From contig CM058231.1 in assembly GCA_030180135.1 (NCBI GenBank), forward strand, positions 53,392,235 to 53,456,234: DNA of 64,000 nucleotides. Reading direction: 5' to 3'. This stretch comes from Orychophragmus violaceus (lineage: Eukaryota; Streptophyta; Magnoliopsida; Brassicales; Brassicaceae). This document shows, piece after piece, positions 36,046 through 45,890 of the stretch. Each line of letters opens with the position of its first letter. Positions within the stretch are counted from its first letter, which is position 1. Position numbers and translations under genes: made by a program. A model generated the notes under the pieces. That model made no database searches and was not told where the DNA came from. It saw only the letters and a program-made list of their open reading frames with translations.

Positions 36046-36828
36046 TTAAAAAGTAGAACTTATCTTAGCCCTTGTTTGAACAAGTGCTTGTTCTGGTTTT
36101 GCTTTTGGTTTGTACAATGTGTCTTTGCCGAGTATGTTCTTCTTCTCCAGGGCCTTTGTGATATCACTCTTCCTGTCTAAGCAGTAGGTAAGCATGTGCT
36201 TCTGGTTTTGTTGAAAGTGTGCTTGTTGGAGCAGGTTTCTTTGCGTTTCTTGTGGCACTACTCTTCTTGTCTCTGTGGTATTATGGTTTGAGAATATTCG
36301 AGGGTATTGTGCTATGGTTTCTTTGATGTGAAATGTGGAAACATACTTCCTAATCATGACCCATTTCAGATTTTCCCAAGTGGTGATGGCTCCTTCTTGA
36401 TATTTCCACCTCTCGTATTTTTCTTTCTTCCACCATGAGTATGCATTCCTAGTGAGTTGTTTGATGTCTAAGGCTAGCTTTGCTTCCTTTGGAGTGTCAT
36501 AGTATGAAAACCAGTCGTCTATGTCTCTCTCCCATTCTAGATAGTCCTCTGGATAACTACTTCCTGCAAAACTACAAATCTGTGGCAAAGAATAATCAAA
36601 ATAATCTGATGCTTGTTGTTGTTGCAGACATGGATTATGTCTCATAGTTCTCCTTGGATGGTCTGGTGGTTTAGGCTCAACATATTTAGCTTCTGGTGCA
36701 TCTCCAAATCCATTTAATTCTCTTGTTTGTGAAGGTCGGGACTGTTCCAGGTGTGTTATGCGATCCCCAATAGCTTGAATAACGTCAAGGAGTTGAGCCA
36801 TGTTGGTTTGATCAGATGCTTCTCCCAT
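36046..36828 (-). CDS. Gypsy Gag fragment (G1)
   Basis: The probable start is the Met at 36828 ('MGEAS'), because D1 and E1 Gags start the same way; an in-frame ATG also lies at 36858. The protein begins with a coiled-coil-like 'LLDVIQAIGDRITHLEQ', then a Retrotrans_gag-type domain around 'YLEWERDIDDWFSYY' and 'AYSWWKK'. The C-terminal half departs from D1, lacks a zinc knuckle and ends without pol, so the gene is probably defective. Confidence 0.75.
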   Translation of the reverse strand: MGEASDQTNMAQLLDVIQAIGDRITHLEQSRPSQTRELNGFGDAPEAKYVEPKPPDHPRRTMRHNPCLQQQQASDYFDYSLPQICSFAGSSYPEDYLEWERDIDDWFSYYDTPKEAKLALDIKQLTRNAYSWWKKEKYERWKYQEGAITTWENLKWVMIRKYVSTFHIKETIAQYPRIFSNHNTTETRRVVPQETQRNLLQQAHFQQNQKHMLTYCLDRKSDITKALEKKNILGKDTLYKPKAKPEQALVQTRAKISSTF

Positions 36829-37456
36829 ATTTAGGTTCCTGAAACACAAGTTAAACAAAGTATCATTGGGTTCTTCAGTTAAAACGAAAATTTAATATGG
36901 AATAGGGTCTAATTCGAATTGAGACATTCTAAATAAAGTAAATATGGTTTGGCTAATGAAAAATTATGCAAAAAAGGAAACTGGATGCAAACATAATATT
37001 TAGTGCTTTTCTTTTTGAATTTCGAATATGCAAGGATCTATTTATGGAAAACTGATTCTGGAAAAGTAAACAAACACTTTTGGTCTTTTTGGTTTATGAA
37101 AATTGAATCAAAACATTAAAAACTTCTTATGAACTGATGCAATAAGGACTTTTTATTTTAGTTTTCGTTTAAGGGATGCAAATCAAACACTATAAAACAA
37201 ACTATTTTTCTTTGGTTTTTAAATGATGAATGAAAACATAGAAAACTAAAACCTTGATGCAAATCACTTTCTTTTTTGTTTTTTGTTTGTTTGAATGTAA
37301 TGAAACTAAGAACATAAGCTATATGAATGCAATCTACTTTTCTTTTTGTTTTTAGATAAGAATGCAATGAAACATAAAACTATGAATGGATCTATGAATC
37401 TAATGCAATGAAAACCGAAAGGATAAATGATAGATTACACCTGATTGGAACCTTTC
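36829..37456 (-). other. G1 leader
   Basis: An AT-rich stretch without coding signal between primer site and gag. Confidence 0.6.
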
Positions 37457-37469
37457 GGCTCTGATACCA
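37457..37469 (-). other. G1 primer binding site, tRNA-Met type
   Basis: GGCTCTGATACCA is the complement of TGGTATCAGAGCC, two bases from the LTR start at 37472. Confidence 0.88.
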
Positions 37470-37471
37470 GA

Positions 37472-38845
37472 TGATGCAGCCCCAAAGATGAGACTAGATG
37501 GATAGGTTGAGGGAGGAACAAGCACTGGCTTTATAGCTCTTACTTGACAGAGATGGATGGAATGAATAAAGTTGTATGGGATTTGTTCTGCTGGTTGTGT
37601 AACTCTATCAGAAACAAATCATGGAATGGATGAAGATAGATTGATGGTCGCCACAAGTTTTATGACAGAACCTTGATAAGACATATTCAAGAGCAGCTTC
37701 TCACTCACTCTCAAGATGAATTCAGACATAACTCACACGAAATTTGCAAAGGAAAAAAGTTTTCTTTATTGATTCTAGGGTAAAAATTACACTGCTGTGA
37801 GAGGGGACTTTATATAGAGTCCAAACAACTATGCCCTTCAAGGGGTCTTTGAAACATATTACAAATAAGGAAATACTTCATTCTAGGACTCTAATGACTC
37901 AATTAAAAGAAATATAGACTCTAATTTCAAAATTTCAAAGAAACCACAAGAAAACAAACTCATTAGTCATAGTAATAATTGAAATACTTACCTTGTTGAG
38001 CTTGGACGAATTCTGGCTTGATTTTGAATTGAATGTAGCTGTTAGGCTTAAATGATGCAATCTTTGCTGAAATGGAAAGTCTTTGAGCCTAGAAAGTTGT
38101 GGCATGAATCCATGATGTTTTGAGACGCATGGGTCCATTAAAAATGCATCCAAAACGTATCAGCATTGATAAGGAAGAATCTAGTTAAGTTTGATTGCAT
38201 TTGGCTCCAAAAATGGTAAGTTTGATCTCCTTTGGTTTTGCATGATCAAGTGTACTTGGATGCACCATAGGACGTGTTGTATAGCTTATGTATGATGTAA
38301 ATGGATTAAAAAAACACTGTAGTATTGATCTAAGACTTTTCCTGGTCGGCAAATATGGGTTTGAATTGCATTGAATATGAGAGACTCCAAATAAAGCAAG
38401 CCGGGAATCAACTGGTTTAGAAGCTGAATAAATTTTAAACCTTAATTTATTTTGTACCAATTCCAATTGGACGTATGCCTCTGATGGGTTGATTCTCCAT
38501 AAAAAGTAGGTTTACAACTTGGATCATCCTGGTTTGATCTGCATACGTCAATTAAGTGTCTGTTAGTGTCCAGCAGATTCCTTGGAAGTCTGCCCAGTTG
38601 TAACTTGAATAAATTTTTCATGTGGAAAGCTTTTGAACCAATTCTTCTTCTCCATGACTCTCTGATGAGCTGAGATTCTAGAACAATTTTCTGTGTTGTT
38701 TTAATCCTTCTGGTTGGGAAGATATGCTCCAATACATGAACCTATGTTTCTGGTATGCTCAAGATGCTTCTCTCCAAGGGTCTTGGTGGGTTGATTTACG
38801 TAATCTACATGTTCCTTGATTGATGATGACTTGATGTCCTCATCA
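37472..38845 (-). repeat. G1 5' LTR
   Basis: It runs from TGATGCAGCCCC to TGTCCTCATCA on the + strand, 1374 bp. On the minus strand it contains ACCCTAGAATCAATAAAG, the family's R-region motif, at about 37776-37793. Confidence 0.75.
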
Positions 38846-39233
38846 CAAGAAGAAAGAAAAAACATTTGACGCAAGGAGAACTATAAAAAGAGTCTTTATC
38901 TTCATCCGGGACCATCTGATTTTGAATACACACTTCTTGTAATCTCTCTACGAGCTCAACTATTGTAATATTCAGATTATCAATATACAATACAATTCGT
39001 CGAATTAAGCTTTCTTACATCGTGTTCATCTTAGATTCTAGCCCACCTTTCCTAAAAAGGCACACTAAACACTCTAAATCCTTGAGTGTGGATTTTGGCA
39101 TCCTCATTTTGGCACTGTCTGTGGGGATCATTTATATTTTTTTATACACCACAACTCGATCCAAAATTTGTAAGAACAAACATGGATCCCAAAAAACCAG
39201 CACCGGCCGGATCGCCAAGATCGCAAGATCCCG
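38846..39233 (+). mobile_element. H1: Tat-like gypsy element, LTR end, primer site and gag start
   Basis: The sequence carries a TATAAAAAG box at about 38882, an LTR-like end CATCCTCA at 39106, and then a TTTTGGCACTGTCTGTGGGG primer-site region as in Tat-type gypsy elements. An ATG at 39182 opens 'MDPKKPAPAGS', cut at 39233 by D1. Its upstream LTR part is displaced by G1. The element resumes at 51492. Confidence 0.6.
39108..39126 (+). other. H1 primer binding site region
   Basis: TTTGGCACTGTCTGTGGGG follows the LTR end; it resembles the GGCGCCGTCTGTGGG form of Tat-type elements. Confidence 0.55.
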
Positions 39234-40118
39234 TGATGAGGTCATAGAACCAGAAGCAGAAGATCCAATGCCCATCATAAGGAAAGGTCCATTAACAAGA
39301 TCAACAACAAAGGCTTTGAGGAACCAAGTCAATGAAGCTGTGCAAAGTCTACTTAATCAAGCTACTGACCAAGAGCAAGAACAAGTCATCATCAGAATGG
39401 ACAGCCCAACACTATTCAACTCAGCTCAAAAAGGGCTAACCATATGTAGCATCACAACTAGCTCAGGAAGTAGCATCGACACTAGCTCAGGAAGTAGCAT
39501 CGCTGTCGAGGCGAGAATGCTACGAGTGAAGAAGGCTTCTGATCAACGGCCAAAGACAAACCAAACATAAGCTAAGGTATGAGTTTCATTTATACACATT
39601 ATATGAATGTTGTCTCTTTGTTTTTCAGGATTAATTCTTTGTTTCCCTTAGTAGTTTCAATCATAAAAGTAGCCGTTGTAGTCTTTATTTCATTAGGTCC
39701 AAAACGAGTCTGTACTTTCCTTTTGTGTTTTATTTGCTTCAAGTACCCTAGAAGGGCATATCTGTTTGGACTTTTTATAAAGTCCCCTCTCACAGCCGTG
39801 TATCATTTACCCTAGATCAATAAAGTACACCGAGTGTGTTCTTCAAGCAAAGAAACCGCAACCTTTTTTTCTCTCTTGTTTTGTGTGATTCAAACAAAGA
39901 GAAGACTTCTGTCTTATCAGGATACAGACTCTTAGGATCTTGCGGCGACCTCAATCCATTCCATCCATTGATTGCTTCTGAGAGAGCTCTTACGCCAGCA
40001 GGAACAATCCCATCTCTAATCACAATCCATCCACTTCGATCCAACCAAGAGAGCTCTTAAGCCAGTGGTTAGATCTCCAACAACCCATCAACCAAGCTTC
40101 TGCCCAGGGGCTACATCA
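39234..40118 (+). repeat. D1 5' LTR
   Basis: It begins TGATGAGGTCATAG and ends GGGCTACATCA. Its first 340 bp are an open frame equivalent to the tail of pol, and its R region contains ACCCTAGATCAATAAAG. Confidence 0.92.
39774..39824 (+). promoter_or_regulatory. D1 LTR core promoter and polyadenylation signal
   Basis: TTTATAAAG at 39774-39782 serves as TATA box and AATAAA at 39819-39824 as polyadenylation signal. The same pair is present in the 3' LTR and, diverged, in E1. Confidence 0.6.
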
Positions 40119-40120
40119 TC

Positions 40121-40132
40121 TGGTATCAGAGC
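40121..40132 (+). other. D1 primer binding site, tRNA-Met type
   Basis: TGGTATCAGAGC lies two bases after the LTR end. Confidence 0.9.
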
Positions 40133-40938
40133 TGAAAGGCTCCTAAACAGGTGTTTTCTATCCAAAACTTGTGTTACTTTCAATTAGGTTCATCTGCATT
40201 CTATAGTTCATTTTGTTCTATTGTTTGCATCATTCAAATCGAAAAACCCATAAAAAGAGTCTATGATTTTTGTTATTTCCTTAGTCCTTTTTTTGTTTCT
40301 TGCATCTCTATTTTAGTTTTCAAAACCCAAAACCAAAAGAAAAAGAGTCCAAATTGTAGTTTCTGTCGATTTGCTTTATTTTGTTCTTATTTGTCTTCAT
40401 AATCCCTAAAAAGAAAAAGAAGAGTTTTCATTGTTTTGATTCGATTTCTTAAACCCCAAAAAACCAAAAAAGGTGTTCTTTCCTTTTATCTATTGCTTAG
40501 TTTCTAAGGCTCCCCTTGATTGAAAATTTGATTTCCTTTTCTAAACCTACCAAAACCGTGTGTTGCAAGCAAGAAAGGAATGTTTATATTTCAAAGATAA
40601 ATTTCGGCTGTCCTTTCACTCTTTGAAGAATTTAAAGGCCTAAAATTGATTTGTAAAACTTCCCAAGCCATGTTAACCAAAGGAAAAGTGGTTTAACCCC
40701 TTATTTCGAAAATTCCCAAAGCCGGGTTTTCTAAAAAGTTTCCAAACCGAGTTTATCTTTCTTTACTTTGATAAAAAGGATCAAACCGTGGGGTTAAGTG
40801 ATTAGGTCTTCTAAAGCATTTGAGAAACTTGTGTGCATCACTCACAAACGTGCATAGCTTTGCCAAACTCTTAGGAAGAAGGTTCAGAGCCTATTGATAC
40901 TTGTCTGCTCTTGTATCAGTTTTCAGGTACAAGGACTC
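40133..40938 (+). other. D1 leader
   Basis: About 800 bp of T- and A-rich non-coding sequence with no supported gene. Confidence 0.65.
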
Positions 40939-42154
40939 ATGGAAGAAGAGGCTGGACAAGATCCAATCACCATGACTCAACTTCTTGAAGCCATGAGAGG
41001 CATCAGTGACAGGATCACTCAGCTGGAGCAGAGTCCTATTCCACGAGCACCAAGAGAACCAATCCGCAACTTGAATAGAAATCATAGGCAGCAAGAAGAG
41101 GAAACAACTGATGAAGAGATGCTTGAGTTAGAGGAAGATGAGCTATCTCCTGATCTAAATAAAGGAGGGAGAGGATTTAAAATCAATGGCAGAGGTAGAG
41201 GAAGGAGAAACAATCACCAGCCTTGGCGTGGAGTTCGAGGCAGAGGCAATGAGGATGATGATCCGAGGCGTGGAGGCAAGGATCTGAAGCTCACAGCACC
41301 TACTTTTGCTGGAAAGGTGAATCCAGAAGCTTATCTGGATTGGGAAAGAAGAATGGAATACATATATGAGTACTACCAATACTCTGAAGCAAGAAAAGTC
41401 TCCTTAGCTGCAGCTCAACTCACTGACAACACATTGGCATGGTGGGACAGAGAAGTATCTGAGAGAAGGAGGTTAAGACATGGTCAGTTAAGCAATTGGG
41501 ATGACATGAAGTCTGCTCTAAGGAAGAGATATGTACCAGCTTACTACCATAGAGATCTTCATAAGAGGTTCAGGAAACTCTCTCAAGGAAACAAATCAGT
41601 TGAAGATTATTTTGAGGAGTTTGAAAACATGAAGAACAGGCTGGAGGTAGATGATTCAGTAGAGAATTTGATGGCTCAGTTTCTAGATTGTCTTCAAGAC
41701 AGGATTGCACGCAAGGTAGAGAGACAACCTTATGAGGATCTTGAAGGCTTGTTGCATTTAGCTGTCCAAGCTGAACAACACATCAAGAGGAAGGTTGCTA
41801 CAACCAGTAGAAGCAAACCGACTTGGAATCAGCCTCAAAGGAACCAAGACAAGGGCAAGGCAGTAGAAGCGGATTCAAAGAACTAGAAATCCAACTATGA
41901 ACAACCCAAGGGTAACAACCCAAACACAAGCAGTAGCAAGGCTCCACCTCATAGGTCCAGAGACTTTACATGTTTCAAATGCCAAGGGAAAGGTCATTAT
42001 GCTAGGGACTGCCCAAACCAGAGAGTGATGGTTTTAAGGGACAATGGCAACATTGAGTCACAAGATGAGGCAGAGCCTGAGCAGTCTGAGTCAGAAGAAG
42101 AGGTTACTGATTATCCAGACGTGGGAGAGATACTTGTGACCAGGAGAGCTCTCA
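40939..42154 (+). pseudogene. D1 Gag with zinc knuckle, one in-frame stop
   Basis: The start is the ATG at 40939 ('MEEEAGQD'). The N-terminal 'LLEAMRGISDRITQLEQ' helix is followed by an acidic and an Arg/Gly-rich region, then the Retrotrans_gag domain ('YLDWERRMEYIYEYY' at about residues 135-149 to 'AEQH'). A TAG at 41884-41886 stops the frame. The same frame then continues to a CCHC knuckle C-F-K-C-Q-G-K-G-H-Y-A-R-D-C at 41971-42012. The stop replaces what is probably a Gln codon, so only a knuckle-less Gag would be made. Confidence 0.85.
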
Positions 42155-42222
42155 GTGCATTGTTTGAGCCAGAAACAATCCAAAGAGAGTGCATTGTTTG
42201 AGCCAGAAACAATCCAAAGAGA
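42155..42222 (+). repeat. 34-bp tandem duplication in D1 between gag and protease
   Basis: The 34-bp unit starting GTGCATTGTTTGAGCC occurs twice back to back (42155-42188, 42189-42222). Since 34 is not a multiple of three, it shifts the frame between gag and pol. Confidence 0.93.
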
Positions 42223-43158
42223 GAACATCTTTCATTCCAGATGCACCGTTGACGCCAAGGCATGTAGCCTGATCATAGATAGAGGATATTGTACTAATGT
42301 TGCTAGTGCTTACCTTGTAGATAAGCTGAAGCTACAAAAGACCAAGCATCCAAGACCATACATATTAAGGTTGCTCAATGATGAGACTGAGATGAGGATA
42401 GCTGAGCAAGTCATGGTACCATTCAGCATAGGTAAATACCATGATCAAGTGAAATGTGATGTTGTGCCAATGAAAGCAGGTCATCTACTCTTAGGGAGGC
42501 CTTGGCAATTTGATAAAGAAACCATGCACAATGGGAAGACCAACATCTACATGTTTACACACCAGAACAAGAAGCACAACCTAGCTCCATTAACACCACA
42601 AGAGGTGTATGAAATGCATAAAGCAATGGACAAAGGTTCCAAGGTAAGCAAGACCAATCTTTTTGTTTCACCTTATAATGTTCTGAAATCTTTGGAGCAT
42701 AAAGAACATGTGCTACTCATGATCTTTAGAGAAGGGTATCTTTCAGGTTCAGAAGAGCAGGAGCACCCCTTAGCCGTGACTGAGCTATTGGACAGATTCA
42801 AGGATGTCTTTCCAGAGGACATACCAGCTGGACTTCCACCTTTGAGAGGCATTGAACACCAAATTGATTTAGTACCAGGAGCTCCATTGCCCAACAGACC
42901 AGATTATAGAGTGAATCCACAAGAAGCTAAGGAGCTGGAAAAGCAATTTCAAGAGCTGATTTCAAAGGGATATATCAGGGAAAGCTTGAGTCCATGTGCT
43001 GTACCAGTTCTGCTCGTCCCAAAGAAGGATGGTACATGGAGAATATGTGTTGATTGCAGGGCCATCAACAACATCACCATCAAGTACAAGCATCCTATCC
43101 CAAGACTTGATGACATGCTTGATGAGCTGAGTGGAGCAACCATTTTCTCCAAGATAGA
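42223..43158 (+). pseudogene. D1 pol, first part: protease and start of RT
   Basis: The aspartic protease region starts near 42240. Its active-site block reads 'LIIDRGYC', where relatives have Asp-Gly-Gly or Asp-Ser-Gly, so it is probably inactive. The RT opens at about 42850 with 'HQIDLVPGAPLP', then 'LLVPKKDGTWRICVDCRAIN', and is cut at 'FSKID' by F1. The reading continues at 48348. Confidence 0.85.
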
Positions 43159-44316
43159 TGATATACCATGGATTTTAGGGCTTTTAACCATGGTATATGT
43201 CTTATTTATCGAGTCTTTTACTATGTTTTAGAGTCATTTCAGGTATTTAACAGGTCTAAGTACTTTTGGAGCTGAATTGAAGATTTTGGAGCATTTTGGA
43301 GTATTTGGCCGAGAGACAGAGTTCACTGTCCAGATTTGAGGATTGCGTCGATCGTTGCACACCTGCATCGATCGATGCATAGCGTGAATGGGCCAGACTC
43401 GGCGGTTTAATGAAGAATGCTGATATTGCAGAAAAGCCCAGATATTTACACAGAAGCCCAAAACGTGTTTTAGACTATATATTAGGGTTTTTAGCTACTT
43501 GTTTAGGCTACGCTTTACTTAAGTTTTATTTTTATTTCAGATAGAGTTAGGGGCTGATCCTGTTCTTGAAAGAGAGAGGATTTTGAACCCTAGATCTTTA
43601 CTTTGTTTTATGCTATTTGGTTTTCTATTCATGATGTTTTCTGTTTCGATGAACATGTCTGAATAGTTTACCTGTTAGGTTTAGGGATTCTCACAAGGGA
43701 TTTCATGGAATTATAGGTTGATAGATCTGTAGGGATTCATATCTGTTAGTTCTTCATCTAGGATTGTTCTTACTGCTTAATCTGAATTAGCTACCCAGAT
43801 TTATGATGTTAAGTTGATTGATACAACGACAGTTGGTTAATTAGCTAGAAAGAACCTAGATGAGCAATTTAATTACTCGCAAAGGAATTTGGTTTATTTA
43901 GATTGTGAACATATCGAACCTGGAATTAAAGCTGGTTTAATCTTTTAGTAATTGCAAAGGAATTTGGATTTCTGCACTTACACTTAGAGAATTCTCGCAA
44001 CGACAGTTGGTTAATTCTATATATGTGTTTGAGTTCTAGAATAGTTCTTAATTAGATCCCGATTGATTGATTGCTTGTGATCCTGATTTCCTGAGAACTC
44101 CCTAGACTTAACGCTTCGCTTCCTTGCACACAAACTCGCTGCTATTTACTTTCTGCTTGCTTTTTAGTTTCTCATTACTTTCGTTTTCTCCTAGTTTAAT
44201 CTTTTATGTTCTAATTCTATTGTTGACCGGAGTCCCTGTGGATTCGATACCCTAAGTACTACAACTACATCACTGTGCACTTGCAGTTAGCATAGGGATT
44301 AAAACTCGACCTATCA
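43159..44316 (+). repeat. F1 5' LTR
   Basis: 1158 bp from TGATATACCATGG to GACCTATCA. It includes two CGATCGATGCA-type palindromes at 43346-43385. Confidence 0.95.
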
Positions 44317-44322
44317 AGTTTT

Positions 44323-44340
44323 TGGCGCCGTTGCCGGGGA
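44323..44340 (+). other. F1 primer binding site, Athila (tRNA-Asp) type
   Basis: TGGCGCCGTTGCCGGGGA follows the LTR by six bases and is diagnostic of Athila-type elements. Confidence 0.93.
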
Positions 44341-44483
44341 CTCTTAGAGTCTTCGATAGATTTGAACTTAGGGTTTAAACTAGGTTTTTCGTTTTTGTTT
44401 TTTTTGTTACTAATTTTTTTTCTTTCTGTTCTTGCGTTTCAGGTACGCCTGTAATCGCCCTGCAACAATCGACACGGTCCTGT

Positions 44484-44996
44484 GTGTCGATCGTCACATC
44501 ATTATGCTTGCATCGATCGACGCTTCTTCTGCATCGATCGACACATATCGTAAGGAAGATGTATGATTTATTTAGTTCAGGGATTGACAGCTCGCAGATA
44601 GCTGGGCTGAAGAGAAAGGTGGACTCTCTACATAGTCTTGTACTTGGAAAGTATACACAAAAAGCTATTAACTGTGTTGGAGGGAATGAATTCTACAGTC
44701 AGGAATCTGCTTTTCAGAGACCCTTCCAGCAACAGAGTAACTCATTCTCAAGGAACTATGGTGTTTCTTCTTACCAAGCACCGCCTGCACCTACACATAA
44801 GAGCAGGTTGGAAGCTATGATGGAGCAGTTTCTTGAGGGAGAACAACAGATCACTGTGTCCTTCAACTTAAAGATAGATGCATTACATGAAGATCTGAAC
44901 GGGAAGTATGAATCTTTGAGAACACATGTGAAGAAGCTGGATGTTCAAATCCAACAGACATCTCAAGCAATACAAAGGCATAATGAAGCTGGGTAA
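44484..44996 (+). pseudogene. F1 Gag, C-terminal part
   Basis: The informative part begins at the ATG at 44559. It contains 'SRLEAMMEQFL' and a coiled-coil tail 'HEDLNGKYESLRTHVKKLD', as at the end of Athila Gag proteins. The Gag core and zinc knuckle expected upstream are absent, and the first 25 codons are leader sequence with CGATCGACA motifs. It stops at TAA 44994-44996. Confidence 0.7.
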
Positions 44997-45023
44997 GCTG
45001 AACAGTACAAATCCATCAAAGCC

Positions 45024-45890
45024 GTGACCTTAAGAGATGAGATTGAGTTGCTAGGTGAAGAAGAGAGCATAATCTCAGATTTTCTGGATGAATATTGTTT
45101 GTCTGAGACATGCATCGATCGACACCCCCTTAGTGTCGGTCGACACGCAGTTCTGACGGCAATTTCGAGTTCTTACGACGAACAGAAATTGACCATGGTC
45201 GACACTGAAGGTCGACATCAATTCAACGTCGATCGACACACTCTCGATGTCGATCGATGCATCCCCGATACGTCTGATGGAACTAAACATAATCGCCTTG
45301 TGTCGATAGACACACCTACTGCATCGATCGACACAGATCGCAGACGAGACCAGAAGCCTACAACAGTCCCAGAACGAGTCTACAAGCCCATTGTGCCATA
45401 TCCTAAGGTTCCTAAACCCTCTAACCAAGAGCTAGAAGTGGCTAACTGCATGAAAGTGATGGATAAGAAGATGAATGAAACTCCACCAGCTGAAGCTTCG
45501 CGAGTTCATGCAAAGAAGATGATCTCCACTGATGGTGATCTGAAAGAAGAAGTTCAGATTGGTGGAACTACAGTATCTGATAGTGGAGAGAAGAAGATGA
45601 CGGTTCCTCTTGAACCTGCTCTAACATCTTCAGTACCTGCAACTGCTCATAAGCAGAAAGCTCCAGACATCAGATCTGCACCAAAGGTAAGGTACAAATC
45701 ACCTAAGCTTAAACCTCCTGACTCCATTGCTTTGAATGCAGGAAAACGCAGCATCCCACCCAAGCTTCACTCCCGCCCTGGTTCTCTTCCTTCTTTCCTT
45801 GGGAAATCTCATGATCCGAAAGCATATACACCACCTTGGATGAAGAGATATTCACAGAGATATTCAAAGTCTCTGTTGAAACCACCATGA
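45024..45890 (+). CDS. F1 Athila-type ORF with CGATCGACA-encoded repeats
   Basis: The 288-residue frame begins in a block equivalent to the 'AVTLRSGK' of Athila polyproteins ('AVTLRDE'). Residues about 30-110 contain short repeats such as 'CIDRHPLSVGRH', 'NVDRHTLDVDRC' and 'VSIDTPTASIDTDR', all encoded by TGTCGATCGACA-like DNA. The rest is Lys/Pro-rich and ends before any protease. Its function is unknown; it is probably a truncated polyprotein. Confidence 0.6.
   Translation: MTLRDEIELLGEEESIISDFLDEYCLSETCIDRHPLSVGRHAVLTAISSSYDEQKLTMVDTEGRHQFNVDRHTLDVDRCIPDTSDGTKHNRLVSIDTPTASIDTDRRRDQKPTTVPERVYKPIVPYPKVPKPSNQELEVANCMKVMDKKMNETPPAEASRVHAKKMISTDGDLKEEVQIGGTTVSDSGEKKMTVPLEPALTSSVPATAHKQKAPDIRSAPKVRYKSPKLKPPDSIALNAGKRSIPPKLHSRPGSLPSFLGKSHDPKAYTPPWMKRYSQRYSKSLLKPP

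Larger units (their letters stand above)
34764..38845 (-). mobile_element. G1: gag-only Ty3/gypsy element, left LTR incomplete
   Basis: The element lies on the minus strand. The right-hand 5' LTR runs 37472-38845, and the primer site complement is at 37457-37469. Gag is at 36046-36828, and a truncated 3' LTR at 34764-35207 ends CCTCGTCA. No protease, RT or integrase is found. Gag and LTR motifs place it close to D1 and E1. Confidence 0.75.

Noticed and set aside
35304..36180. Frames on both strands downstream of G1 gag, considered as pol
   Set aside because: No protease, RT or integrase motif could be read in any frame.
39022..39570. A 182-codon + strand frame that looks like a gene of its own
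   Set aside because: It joins H1 leader sequence to the start of the D1 LTR across the TCCCG insertion point, so it is an accidental fusion.
45105..45350. Regularly recurring palindromes considered as a CRISPR-like array
   Set aside because: Spacing is irregular, units vary, the sequence is within a coding frame and the genome is a plant.
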